Source: ZC4RG30 sp964455685 (lineage in GTDB: Bacteria > Pseudomonadota > Gammaproteobacteria > Steroidobacterales > Steroidobacteraceae). From it: a DNA stretch of 5,899 nt. The stretch lies in contig CAYVZE010000117.1 of the NCBI GenBank assembly GCA_964455685.1, positions 1 through 5,899 of the forward strand, in the 5' to 3' direction. A program made the position numbers and the translations under genes. Under the pieces are notes generated by a model that was not told the origin of the DNA, searched no databases, and was given only the letters and a program-made list of their open reading frames with translations. Positions 1-5,899 of the stretch are shown piece by piece. Each line of letters begins with the position of its first letter. Positions within the stretch are counted from its first letter, which is position 1.

Positions 1-398
1 GCTTCGCGCGCACGCTGTCGACCATGTTCGCCGCCGGCGTGCCGCTGGTGGAGGCCATGGACTCGGTGGCCGGCGCCACCGGCAACATCGTGTACGAGAA
101 CGCCACGCTGGCCATCCGCGATGAGGTGGCCACGGGCACGCGCCTGCAGCGCGCCATGGAGAACACCGACCTGTTCCCCAACATGGTGATCCAGATGATC
201 GCCGTGGGCGAGGAATCCGGCGCCCTGGACGAGATGTCGGGCAAGGTGGCCAGCTTCTACGAGGCCGAGGTGGACAACGCGGTCGACTCCATGTCGAGCC
301 TGCTCGAGCCGCTGATCATGGCCATCCTGGGTGTGCTGGTCGGCGGCCTCGTGATCGCCATGTACCTGCCGATCTTCAAGCTGGGCGCGGTGGTGTAA
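1..398 (+). CDS. pilC: Type IV pilus assembly platform protein PilC, C-terminal fragment
   Basis: Partial gene: the reading frame is open from base 3 and ends at TAA 396-398, leaving 131 residues of a protein that is normally about 400 long. PilC/GspF proteins sit in the inner membrane and couple the PilB and PilT motor ATPases to pilin insertion and removal. The fragment is the second GspF repeat. It opens with the conserved stretch around residues 2-20 (LSTMFAAGVPLVEAM), carries the family signature GEESGALD at about residues 69-76, and ends with a hydrophobic membrane helix at about 101-124 followed by MYLPIFKLG, the usual PilC C-terminus. The internal ATG at 24 is not the start because homology continues upstream of it. 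pilD follows 24 nt downstream in the same direction, the normal pilBCD order. I am sure of the family. PilC rather than GspF rests on the pilD neighbour and the C-terminal sequence. Confidence 0.93.
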   Translation, partial: FARTLSTMFAAGVPLVEAMDSVAGATGNIVYENATLAIRDEVATGTRLQRAMENTDLFPNMVIQMIAVGEESGALDEMSGKVASFYEAEVDNAVDSMSSLLEPLIMAILGVLVGGLVIAMYLPIFKLGAVV

Positions 399-422
399 GC
401 CACCCGCCCCGGCGCCGCCCCC

Positions 423-1307
423 GTGATCGAGCTTCTTGCCGGATCGACGCCCCTGTTCGCGGGCGTCGTGTTCGTCTTCAGCCTTCTGGTGGGCAGCTTC
501 CTGAACGTGGTGATCCACCGCGTGCCGGTGATGCTGGAGCGCGCCTGGCGGCGCGAGTGCCTCTCCATGGAAGGCAAGGAGCCGCCCGAGGAACCCCCGT
601 ACAACCTGGTGGTGCCGCGCTCGGCCTGCCCGGGCTGCAAGGCGCCGATCCGCGCCATCCACAACATCCCGGTGGTGAGCTGGCTGGCGCTGAAGGGCCG
701 CTGCGCCAGCTGCGGCACGCGGATCAGCGTGCGTTACCCGATCGTGGAGCTGCTGACGGCACTGCTGTCGATGGCCGTGGCGCTGAAGTTCGGCTTCTCC
801 TGGACCACCGCGGCCGGCCTGCTGCTGACCTGGTTCCTGGTGGCGCTGGCCTTCATCGACATCGACACGCAGCTGCTGCCCGACAGCCTCACCCTGCCGC
901 TGCTGTGGCTGGGCCTGCTGCTGGCGGTGGTGCTGCCGGCCACGGGCGAGCGCCTGCCGGTGGACCTGCGCTCGGCGGTGATCGGCGCCATCGCAGGCTA
1001 CCTGTCGCTGTGGAGCGTGTACCACCTGTTCCGTCTCGTGACCGGCAAGGAAGGCATGGGCTACGGCGACTTCAAGCTGCTGGCCGCGCTGTGCGCGTGG
1101 ATGGGCTGGCAGATGCTGCTGCCCATCCTGATCGGCGCCGCCGGCGTGGGCGCGGTGGTGGGCATCGTCGCCATCCTGGCGAAGGCGCGCGACAAGGGCG
1201 TGCCCATGGCCTTCGGTCCCTACCTCGCCGCCGCCGGCTGGCTGGCGCTGATGTTCGGGCCGGAACTTGTGGCGGCCTGGTTCGGCCATTACGCTGCTCC
1301 CCGCTGA
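423..1307 (+). CDS. pilD: Prepilin peptidase / N-methyltransferase PilD (A24 family)
   Basis: 294 residues, a normal length for this bifunctional inner-membrane enzyme. It cleaves the short leader from type IV prepilins and type II pseudopilins, then N-methylates the new first residue. After the first membrane segment (about 9-29) comes the signature VGSFLNVVIHR (23-33). A cytoplasmic zinc module follows with paired cysteines C69/C72 and C94/C97. The two aspartate motifs of the GxGD aspartic protease are intact: D146/D148 with PD at 153-154, and GMGYGDFK at 211-218 with D216. About seven more hydrophobic segments follow to residue 288. The start is GTG at 423, 24 nt after pilC. No clear Shine-Dalgarno lies in the C-rich spacer, so translation may depend on pilC read-through. 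No later start keeps the first helix. The same enzyme often serves a type II secretion system, which this window cannot show. Confidence 0.96.
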   Translation: MIELLAGSTPLFAGVVFVFSLLVGSFLNVVIHRVPVMLERAWRRECLSMEGKEPPEEPPYNLVVPRSACPGCKAPIRAIHNIPVVSWLALKGRCASCGTRISVRYPIVELLTALLSMAVALKFGFSWTTAAGLLLTWFLVALAFIDIDTQLLPDSLTLPLLWLGLLLAVVLPATGERLPVDLRSAVIGAIAGYLSLWSVYHLFRLVTGKEGMGYGDFKLLAALCAWMGWQMLLPILIGAAGVGAVVGIVAILAKARDKGVPMAFGPYLAAAGWLALMFGPELVAAWFGHYAAPR

Positions 1308-1314
1308 AGGGGAG
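1307..1314 (+). promoter_or_regulatory. Ribosome binding site deciding the coaE start
   Basis: AAGGGGAG overlaps the last base of the pilD stop and ends 12 nt before ATG 1327. It is the best purine-rich site in this operon. It supports 1327 over the TTG at 1267, which would overlap pilD and add 20 residues absent from CoaE proteins. The spacing is somewhat long. Confidence 0.6.
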
Positions 1315-1326
1315 CGGATCATCACC

Positions 1327-1968
1327 ATGGCAGGCAGGCCCCGCGGGCCGCAGAAGGTATTGCGCATCGCGCTCACAGGCGGCGTCGCCAGCGGCAAGAG
1401 CACCGTGGCGCGCCTGTTCACCGCGCTCGGCGCCAGGCTGATCGACACCGACCAGATCGCGCGCGACATCGTCGTGCCACCCTCCCCCGTGCTCGACCAG
1501 GTGGTGGCGCGCTTCGGCCGCGGCGTGCTCGCCGCCGACGGCACGCTGGACCGCGCCGCGCTGCGCCGGATCGTGTTCGCGGACGAAGCGGCCCGGCGCG
1601 ACCTCGAGGCCATCATGCACCCGGCCATCCGCGCCGAGACCGCGCGCCAGTGCGCGGCTGCCGGCGGCCCCTACCAGCTCATCGCCATCCCGCTGCTGGT
1701 GGAGACCGGCACCGCCGGGCAGTACGACCGCGTGCTGCTGGTCGACGCCACGCCCGGGACCCAGCACCGGCGGCTGATGCTGCGTGATGGCATGACGCCC
1801 GAAGCCGCCGAACGGATGATCGCGGCGCAGGCCTCGCGCGAGGCGCGTCGCGCCATCGCCCACGACATCATCGACAACGACGGCGAGGTGGCTGCGCTGG
1901 CGCCGCAGGTGGAGGCGCTGCACCGGCGCTACCTGGCGCTGGCGTCCGGCGACTCATCCGGCGCTTGA
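1327..1968 (+). CDS. coaE: Dephospho-CoA kinase CoaE
   Basis: 213 residues; the family is usually about 200-210. CoaE phosphorylates the 3'-hydroxyl of dephospho-CoA with ATP, the last step of coenzyme A synthesis, in the cytoplasm. The P-loop is GGVASGKST at 18-26. Further family motifs in order are DTDQIARDIV (40-49), MHPAI (97-101), PLLVE (122-126), the LID-like segment around R149-R153, and AAQASREARRAIAHDIIDN (166-184). Each aligns by eye with E. coli CoaE. I chose ATG 1327 because of the purine-rich site upstream and because the P-loop then lies near the N-terminus; it still leaves about nine basic, Pro/Gly-rich residues more than E. coli has. The gene follows pilD by 19 nt and is probably in the same transcript. 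The coaE-zapD-yacG order is the same as in E. coli. Confidence 0.96.
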   Translation: MAGRPRGPQKVLRIALTGGVASGKSTVARLFTALGARLIDTDQIARDIVVPPSPVLDQVVARFGRGVLAADGTLDRAALRRIVFADEAARRDLEAIMHPAIRAETARQCAAAGGPYQLIAIPLLVETGTAGQYDRVLLVDATPGTQHRRLMLRDGMTPEAAERMIAAQASREARRAIAHDIIDNDGEVAALAPQVEALHRRYLALASGDSSGA

Positions 1969-2005
1969 CGAGCCCCGCCCCGCGGGCAAAAGCTTGCAGC
2001 CAGGT

Positions 2006-2047
2006 GCCGCGGGATGCGGCGAAGCGGCGAGGTCGCTTCACGGCGAC
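2006..2047 (+). other. Intergenic inverted repeats between coaE and zapD
   Basis: The 115-nt gap 1969-2083 holds three short perfect inverted repeats. GCCGC/GCGGC is at 2006-2010 and 2016-2020 (5-nt loop). GAAGCG/CGCTTC is at 2021-2026 and 2034-2039 (7-nt loop). GTCGC/GCGAC is at 2032-2036 and 2043-2047 (6-nt loop). The last two share bases and cannot form together. No T-run follows, so this is not a typical intrinsic terminator. It could be a pause or attenuation structure, an operator-like element, or chance in GC-rich DNA. Confidence 0.35.
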
Positions 2048-2065
2048 AGTGCGAGTCCATGCGCG

Positions 2066-2077
2066 TTTATGCAAAAT
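2066..2077 (+). promoter_or_regulatory. Possible -10 box for a zapD promoter
   Basis: TTTATGCAAAAT is the most AT-rich run in the gap before zapD. The hexamer CAAAAT (2072-2077) ends exactly 6 nt before ATG 2084, which would place the transcription start at or next to the A of the ATG. There is no recognisable Shine-Dalgarno in front of that ATG, which fits a leaderless message. No good -35 hexamer lies 16-18 nt further upstream, so the call is weak. Confidence 0.3.
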
Positions 2078-2083
2078 AGCCCG

Positions 2084-2899
2084 ATGACCCAGCATCAGGC
2101 CGTCGCGGAGCGGCCGGAACCTGCCGCCGGCGCCGCCGCCGCTCCGTTGATCTACGAGCAGCCGCTCAACGAGCGGATGCGCACCTTCCTGCGTCTGGAC
2201 TACCTCTACAACCAGGCCCTCTACCACAACGAGAAGGCCAGCCAGTGGGGCAGCCGCGCGGCGGTGTCCAGCCTGATCGACATCCTGTCCATCCTCTCCC
2301 GCGGCGATGTGCGCGCCGAGGTGCTCAAGGAGATCGAGCGCCACCTGGCGCAGCTCGAGGGCTTCGCCAACAAGCCGGGCGTCGATGTCTCCCGCCTCAG
2401 GGCGCTGATCAACAACCTGACCCGGCTGCGCACCGCGCTGTCGGCGGCAGGCACTACCTTCCTGCAGCCGCTGCGCGACTCGGAGTTTCTGGCGGCGATC
2501 AAGCACCGCAGCAACATCCCAGGCGGCACCTGCGAGTTCGACCTGCCGGATTACTTCTACTGGCTGAACCAGGACGCGGCCAGCCGCACCCAGGCCTTCA
2601 ATGAATGGCTGGCGCTGCTGCGTCCGCTGTGCGATGCCGTGGCCGAGGTGCTGTGGCTCACGCGCCAGAACGGCCGCGCGCGCAAGGAGACGGCCACCGG
2701 CGGCACCTTCGCGATCAACTTCGACCGCGAGACCCCGCTGCAGCTGGTGCGCATCGTGCTGCCCATCGACACGGGCCTGTACCCGGAGATCAGCGCCAGC
2801 CACCACCGCTGCAGCGTGCGCTTCCTGCGCTGGAACGGCCTCGCCACGCGGCCCACGCAGACCGAAGAGGACGTCCCCTTCACGCTGATCACCTGCTGA
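2084..2899 (+). CDS. zapD: Cell division protein ZapD (FtsZ-associated, YacF/DUF1342)
   Basis: 271 residues from ATG 2084; E. coli ZapD has 247. ZapD is a cytoplasmic dimer that crosslinks FtsZ protofilaments and strengthens the Z-ring. Homology begins at about residue 23 (IYEQPLNERMRTFLRLDYL), close to the E. coli N-terminus. A mostly helical half follows (about 30-135), then the family hallmark SNIPGGTCEFDLP at 143-155, then a beta-rich C-terminal half ending in FTLITC. The first 20 or so residues are an Ala/Pro-rich extension with no E. coli counterpart. An in-frame ATG at 2069 would add five more residues; 2084 is preferred because of the possible -10 box directly before it. Earlier in-frame starts from 1994 would run through the hairpin region and give an atypical sequence. 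The stop overlaps the yacG start by one base (TGATG). Confidence 0.92.
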   Translation: MTQHQAVAERPEPAAGAAAAPLIYEQPLNERMRTFLRLDYLYNQALYHNEKASQWGSRAAVSSLIDILSILSRGDVRAEVLKEIERHLAQLEGFANKPGVDVSRLRALINNLTRLRTALSAAGTTFLQPLRDSEFLAAIKHRSNIPGGTCEFDLPDYFYWLNQDAASRTQAFNEWLALLRPLCDAVAEVLWLTRQNGRARKETATGGTFAINFDRETPLQLVRIVLPIDTGLYPEISASHHRCSVRFLRWNGLATRPTQTEEDVPFTLITC

Positions 2900-3093
2900 T
2901 GAGCACCGCGCCCCCGAAGGTGCACTGCCCGACCTGCAGGCGCGAGCTGGCCTGGTCGGAGCAGTTCCCCTGGCGACCGTTCTGCAGCCAGCGCTGCAAG
3001 ATGGTGGACCTCGGTGCCTGGCTGGCCGAGGAGCGTCGCGTACCCGGGGAGCCGGTGGACCGGCTCTCGGGTGAAGACGAGGAAAAGCGCTAG
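2899..3093 (+). CDS. yacG: DNA gyrase inhibitor / zinc-binding protein YacG
   Basis: 64 residues, matching the 65 of E. coli YacG. In E. coli this small cytoplasmic zinc protein binds GyrB and inhibits gyrase. The zinc ligands are intact: C10/C13 in CPTC, and C29/C33 in CSQRC. Between and after them lie the conserved FPWRPFCSQRCK (23-34) and MVDLGAWLAEE (35-45), then an acidic, polar tail. The start ATG 2899 shares its A with the zapD stop. No Shine-Dalgarno stands at the right distance, so translation is probably coupled to zapD by re-initiation. The TAG stop (3091-3093) overlaps the stop of the oppositely oriented gene. Small but unambiguous. Confidence 0.95.
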   Translation: MSTAPPKVHCPTCRRELAWSEQFPWRPFCSQRCKMVDLGAWLAEERRVPGEPVDRLSGEDEEKR

Positions 3094-3488
3094 AGCTTGA
3101 TGCGTCCGCCGCCCGGCGGCACGCCCAGCCCGCCACCCAGGCCCGCGCCGGCCTCCGGCACGACGATGCGCGACTGCGCCTCGCGGCGCATCTCCCGCGC
3201 CTCCTCGATGGCCTGGTTCAGCGCGTCCTGCACGGCCTTGGGGAACTTCTCGATGGCTTCCTCGAGGCTGGCGGCCTCGATCTCGAAGCCCAGCGGCAGG
3301 ATCCCGCCCGGCGTCAGCAGCTGCGTCTGGCCGCTGTAGAGCACGGGACGCGAGTCGTCGGGCTCGCCATTGGCCTTCACGGGCCGCAGGCGGCGGATGG
3401 TGCCGGCGGCACGGTCGGTGAACACGTCCTCCTGGTAGAGGCCGGCCGTGTCGATGCGGATCTCGGGCAATTGGGGATCGGTACTCAT
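3090..3488 (-). CDS. Uncharacterised 132-residue protein encoded after mutT
   Basis: I do not recognise a named family. The ATG (3488-3486) overlaps the mutT stop as ATGA, so it appears to be the third gene of a secA-mutT operon. There is no signal peptide or membrane segment, so it is probably cytoplasmic. The N-terminal half (about 8-70) looks beta-rich, with GLYQEDVFTD at 16-25, IRRLRPVKANGEPD at 31-44 and QTQLLTPGGILPLGFEIEA at 54-72. Next comes a charged amphipathic helix (about 74-107, containing LEEAIEKFPKAVQDAL) that could pair as a coiled coil. Then VVPEAGAG leads into a Gly/Pro-rich tail (113-129) ending RIKL. Codon usage matches the neighbours and the composition is that of a real protein, unlike the Arg/Ala-rich shadow frames on the other strand. 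The TAG stop is interlocked with that of yacG. Function unknown; a small oligomeric or adaptor protein is only a guess. Confidence 0.82.
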   Translation of the reverse strand: MSTDPQLPEIRIDTAGLYQEDVFTDRAAGTIRRLRPVKANGEPDDSRPVLYSGQTQLLTPGGILPLGFEIEAASLEEAIEKFPKAVQDALNQAIEEAREMRREAQSRIVVPEAGAGLGGGLGVPPGGGRIKL

Positions 3489-3913
3489 CGGGCTAGTGTA
3501 ACCCCCGAGAGCGCCCGGCGCAGGGGCGCGATCATGGGCACGTCGGCCTCGAGCAGCCCGCAGTCATCGAGCGACTCGGGCGCGACCCAGCGCAGCGCCT
3601 GGCCATCGAGGCCCTGCGGCTCGCCGGAGAAATCCGTCACCAGCCACAGCAGGATCTCCACGTGGCGCTCGGGATACTGGTGCGGAAAGGCGCCCAGCGG
3701 CACGATGGCCAGGGGCACCACGCCCAGCTCCTCGGCCAGCTCGCGGCGCAGCGCCTCCTCGGGCGCCTCCTCCGGCTCGATCTTGCCGCCGGGGAATTCC
3801 CAGGCGCCCTCGCGCCACTTGCCCGCGGGCCGCTGCGCGACGAGCAGCTCGGGCCCGGAGGGCCCGCTGCGCGCCAGCGCGGCAGCCACTACGCGGACAG
3901 GCTGCCGTGGCAC
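3485..3913 (-). CDS. mutT: 8-oxo-dGTP diphosphatase MutT (Nudix hydrolase)
   Basis: 142 residues; E. coli MutT has 129. It hydrolyses oxidised 8-oxo-dGTP to the monophosphate and prevents A:T to C:G transversions. The complete Nudix box spans 43-65: G43, E49, then R57-E58-L59 and E61-E62-x-G64-V65, holding the metal-binding glutamates. WEFPGGK just before it (38-44) is typical of MutT rather than other Nudix enzymes. The start is GTG 3913, inside the last codons of secA, giving a 25-nt overlap. It is preferred because the first beta strand (RVVAAALA, 7-14) is then complete. A second GTG at 3889, overlapping the secA stop as TAGTG, would remove eight residues and half that strand. No clear Shine-Dalgarno precedes either. 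The next gene starts within the mutT stop. The secA-mutT pairing is conserved in E. coli. Confidence 0.95.
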   Translation of the reverse strand: MPRQPVRVVAAALARSGPSGPELLVAQRPAGKWREGAWEFPGGKIEPEEAPEEALRRELAEELGVVPLAIVPLGAFPHQYPERHVEILLWLVTDFSGEPQGLDGQALRWVAPESLDDCGLLEADVPMIAPLRRALSGVTLAR

Positions 3914-5899
3914 TGCTTGAATTTCTTGCCCGAGCCGCAGGGGCAGGGATCATTGCGGCCGACCTTGGTGTGGCCGCGCACGTAGGGAATGTGCCCCGCA
4001 CCGGCCGCGGCGCCCTGCTCCGGCCACGGCGCCTGCGGCTGCGCACCGGCCTGCTGCGCCGCTGCCTCGGCCTCGGCGGCCTGCAGCGCGGACACCTCGG
4101 CGTGCTGCGCCTGCAGCGCTCGCATCAGCCGCTCGCGCTGCTCGGCCTCCTCGCGCTCGATCTGCGCCTGGTCACGCACCTCGATGCGCGACAGCAGCGA
4201 GGCGGTGTCGTGCTTGACGCGGTCGAGCATGGCGGAGAACAGCTCGAAGGCCTCGCGCTTGAATTCGTAGCGGTAGTCCTTCTGCGCGTAGCCGCGCAGG
4301 TGGATGCCCTGGCGCAGGTAGTCCATCGCCGCCAGGTGCTCGCGCCAGTGCGAGTCGAGGTTGCGCAGCACGATCTCGCGCTCGATCTGGCGCATCAGTG
4401 GCGCGCCGATGCGGGCCACCTTCTCCTCGTACTTCGCGTCCACGGCCGCGACCACGCGCTCGCGGAAGGTGGTGGCGTCGAGCTCGGGCTCGGCCTCCAC
4501 CCACGCCTTCGGGTCGATCTCGGTGTTGAACTCCTTGCGCACCGTCTCGACGATGCCGTCGAGATCCCACTCGGCCGGGCCGGACTGCGGCGTGGAGTGC
4601 TGGTCGATGAGGGCGTTGATCGCGTCCTGGCGCATGCCGGCGACGGCCTCCGACAGGTCGGTGGCGCTGAGGATGCCGGTGCGCTGCTGGTAGATCACCT
4701 TGCGCTGGTCATTGGCCACGTCATCGAACAGCAACAGCTGCTTGCGGATGTCGAAGTTGTGGGCCTCGACCTTGCGCTGCGCCTTCTCGATCTGGCGGCT
4801 GAGCATGTTGGACTCGATGACCTCGCCTTCCTTCATGCCGGCGAACTGCAGCAACCGCTTGGTGCGGTTGGGGTCGCCGAAGATGCGCATCAGCGTATCT
4901 TCCATCGACAGGTAGAAGCGGCTGGAACCCGGGTCGCCCTGGCGGCCGGAACGGCCACGCAGCTGGTTGTCGATGCGGCGGGACTCGTGCCGCTCGGTGC
5001 CGATGATGTGCAGGCCGCCGGCGGCCACCACCTCGTCGTGGCGCTTCTGCCAGGCCGCCTTGAGCTCCTCGCGACGGCGCTCGTCCACGCTCTCGCCCGC
5101 GGCCTCGAGCGCGGCGATCTCGGCCTCGAAGTTGCCGCCGAGCTGGATGTCGGTGCCGCGGCCGGCCATGTTGGTGGCGATGGTCACCGCGCCCGGCCGG
5201 CCGGCCTGTGCCACGATGTGCGCCTCGCGCTCGTGCTGCTTGGCGTTGAGCACCTCGTGCTCGATGCCCTCCTTCCTCAGCAGCGTGGACAGCAGCTCGG
5301 AGGCCTCGATCGAGGTGGTGCCCACCAGCACCGGCTGGCGGCGCGCCACGCAGTCGCGGATGTCCTCGATGATGGCCTTGAACTTGTCCTCCTGCGTCAG
5401 GTAGACGAGGTCGGGCATGTCCTTCCTGATCATCGGCCGGTGGGTGGGGATCACCACCACTTCCAGGCCGTAGATCTGCATGAACTCCGGCGCCTCGGTG
5501 TCGGCGGTGCCGGTCATGCCCGCCAGCTTCTTGTACAGGCGGAAGTAGTTCTGGAAGGTGATCGAGGCAACCGTCTGGTTCTCCTCGCGCACCCGCACGC
5601 CTTCCTTGGCCTCCACCGCCTGGTGCAGGCCGTCGGACCAGCGGCGGCCCGGCATGGTGCGGCCGGTGAACTCATCGACGATGATCACCTCGCCGTTGCG
5701 GACGATGTATTCCACGTCGCGCTTGTAGATCGCATGCGCGCGCAGCGCCGCGTTGAGGTGGTGCATCAGGCGGATGTTGGCCGCGTCGTACAGGCTCTCG
5801 CCCTCGCGCAACAGGCCCGCCTCGGTCAGCAGCCGCTCGACGTTCTCGTGGCCTTCCTCGGTGATGTGCACCTGGCGGGCCTTGAGGTCCACCGAGTAG
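3889..5899 (-). CDS. secA: Preprotein translocase ATPase SecA, N-terminus missing
   Basis: Partial gene: the frame runs off the right edge, leaving about 669 of roughly 900-920 residues. SecA drives preproteins through SecYEG. Missing are the Walker A/B half of NBD1 and part of the preprotein-binding domain. Present, numbered from the GTG at 5892, are the remaining NBD1/PPXD part (VDEFTGRTMPGRRWSDGLHQA, 72-92), the AGMTGTADTE motif (124-133), NBD2 with IATNMAGRGTDI (238-249) and GRSGRQGD (313-320), then the scaffold and wing regions. The two-helix-finger region with HLAAMDYLRQGIHLRGYAQ lies at about 519-537. An Ala/Gln-rich linker (about 580-640) leads to the C-terminal zinc site C650/C652/C661/H662, which binds SecB and phospholipid in E. 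coli. The GTG at 5892 is not the true start, since homology continues to the edge. No frameshift or missing motif is seen. mutT begins inside its 3' end. Confidence 0.98.
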   Translation of the reverse strand, partial: YSVDLKARQVHITEEGHENVERLLTEAGLLREGESLYDAANIRLMHHLNAALRAHAIYKRDVEYIVRNGEVIIVDEFTGRTMPGRRWSDGLHQAVEAKEGVRVREENQTVASITFQNYFRLYKKLAGMTGTADTEAPEFMQIYGLEVVVIPTHRPMIRKDMPDLVYLTQEDKFKAIIEDIRDCVARRQPVLVGTTSIEASELLSTLLRKEGIEHEVLNAKQHEREAHIVAQAGRPGAVTIATNMAGRGTDIQLGGNFEAEIAALEAAGESVDERRREELKAAWQKRHDEVVAAGGLHIIGTERHESRRIDNQLRGRSGRQGDPGSSRFYLSMEDTLMRIFGDPNRTKRLLQFAGMKEGEVIESNMLSRQIEKAQRKVEAHNFDIRKQLLLFDDVANDQRKVIYQQRTGILSATDLSEAVAGMRQDAINALIDQHSTPQSGPAEWDLDGIVETVRKEFNTEIDPKAWVEAEPELDATTFRERVVAAVDAKYEEKVARIGAPLMRQIEREIVLRNLDSHWREHLAAMDYLRQGIHLRGYAQKDYRYEFKREAFELFSAMLDRVKHDTASLLSRIEVRDQAQIEREEAEQRERLMRALQAQHAEVSALQAAEAEAAAQQAGAQPQAPWPEQGAAAGAGHIPYVRGHTKVGRNDPCPCGSGKKFKQCHGSLSA

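Noticed and set aside
557..1441. Plus-strand open frame of 294 residues overlapping pilD
   Set aside because: It is an off-frame shadow of pilD and the start of coaE, made of Arg/Gly/Ala/Pro repeats. The pilD frame holds every catalytic motif.
1072..1923. Minus-strand open frame of 283 residues opposite pilD and coaE
   Set aside because: It has His/Arg/Gly-rich low-complexity translation and sits opposite conserved coding sequence.
1977..1997. GCCC/GGGC and GCAA/TTGC repeats just after coaE as a terminator
   Set aside because: The stems are only 4 bp with tiny loops and no T-run; expected by chance.
3108..3120. GCCGC/GCGGC inverted repeat as a terminator for yacG
   Set aside because: The loop is 3 nt, there is no T-run on the plus strand, and it encodes the Gly/Pro tail of the unknown protein; codon repetition explains it.
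1868..3136. Long open frame of 422 residues on the minus strand across coaE, zapD and yacG
   Set aside because: It is antisense to three genes with clear family motifs, and its composition is Arg/Ala/Gln/Gly-rich without motifs. It is a by-product of high G+C.
4016..4155. Repetitive Ala/Gln codons near the secA 3' end as a DNA repeat array
   Set aside because: The run is the known variable, low-complexity C-terminal linker of SecA; no regular repeat unit is visible.
1..5899. Signs of a mobile or defence island
   Set aside because: No transposase, integrase, tRNA, direct repeats or composition break is seen, and gene order matches a conserved housekeeping block.

Overview
This window is ordinary core chromosome from a GC-rich gammaproteobacterium (roughly two thirds G+C by eye, strong third-position G/C bias). 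Gene content and order match the well-known E. coli block secA-mutT / yacG-zapD-coaE, which in E. coli is followed by the type II/IV-secretion-like hof genes. Here the place of the hof genes is taken by pilC and pilD, as in pseudomonads and Xanthomonas-like bacteria. The protein sequences fit a pilus-bearing gammaproteobacterium outside the Enterobacterales; genus cannot be fixed by reading alone.

Plus strand, 1-3093: the 3' end of pilC (type IV pilus inner-membrane platform), then pilD (prepilin peptidase/methylase, GTG start), coaE (dephospho-CoA kinase), a 115-nt gap with small perfect hairpins and an AT-rich box, zapD (FtsZ-bundling division protein) and yacG (small zinc protein inhibiting DNA gyrase). 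zapD and yacG touch through TGATG.

Minus strand, 5899-3090: the C-terminal three quarters of secA (the start lies beyond the right edge), mutT (8-oxo-dGTP pyrophosphatase) and a 132-residue protein I do not recognise. The three are packed into one apparent operon: mutT begins 25 nt inside secA, and the unknown gene begins within an ATGA overlap at the end of mutT. The two operons converge and their stop codons share the palindrome CTAG at 3090-3093.

The genes form housekeeping modules: pilus assembly and prepilin processing, last step of CoA synthesis, division-ring and gyrase control, Sec export and nucleotide-pool sanitation. I see no mobile element, CRISPR array, tRNA, rRNA or foreign-looking island. 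The only gene without an assigned role is the small ORF after mutT, and that is where any novelty lies. No intergenic stretch exceeds 300 bases.
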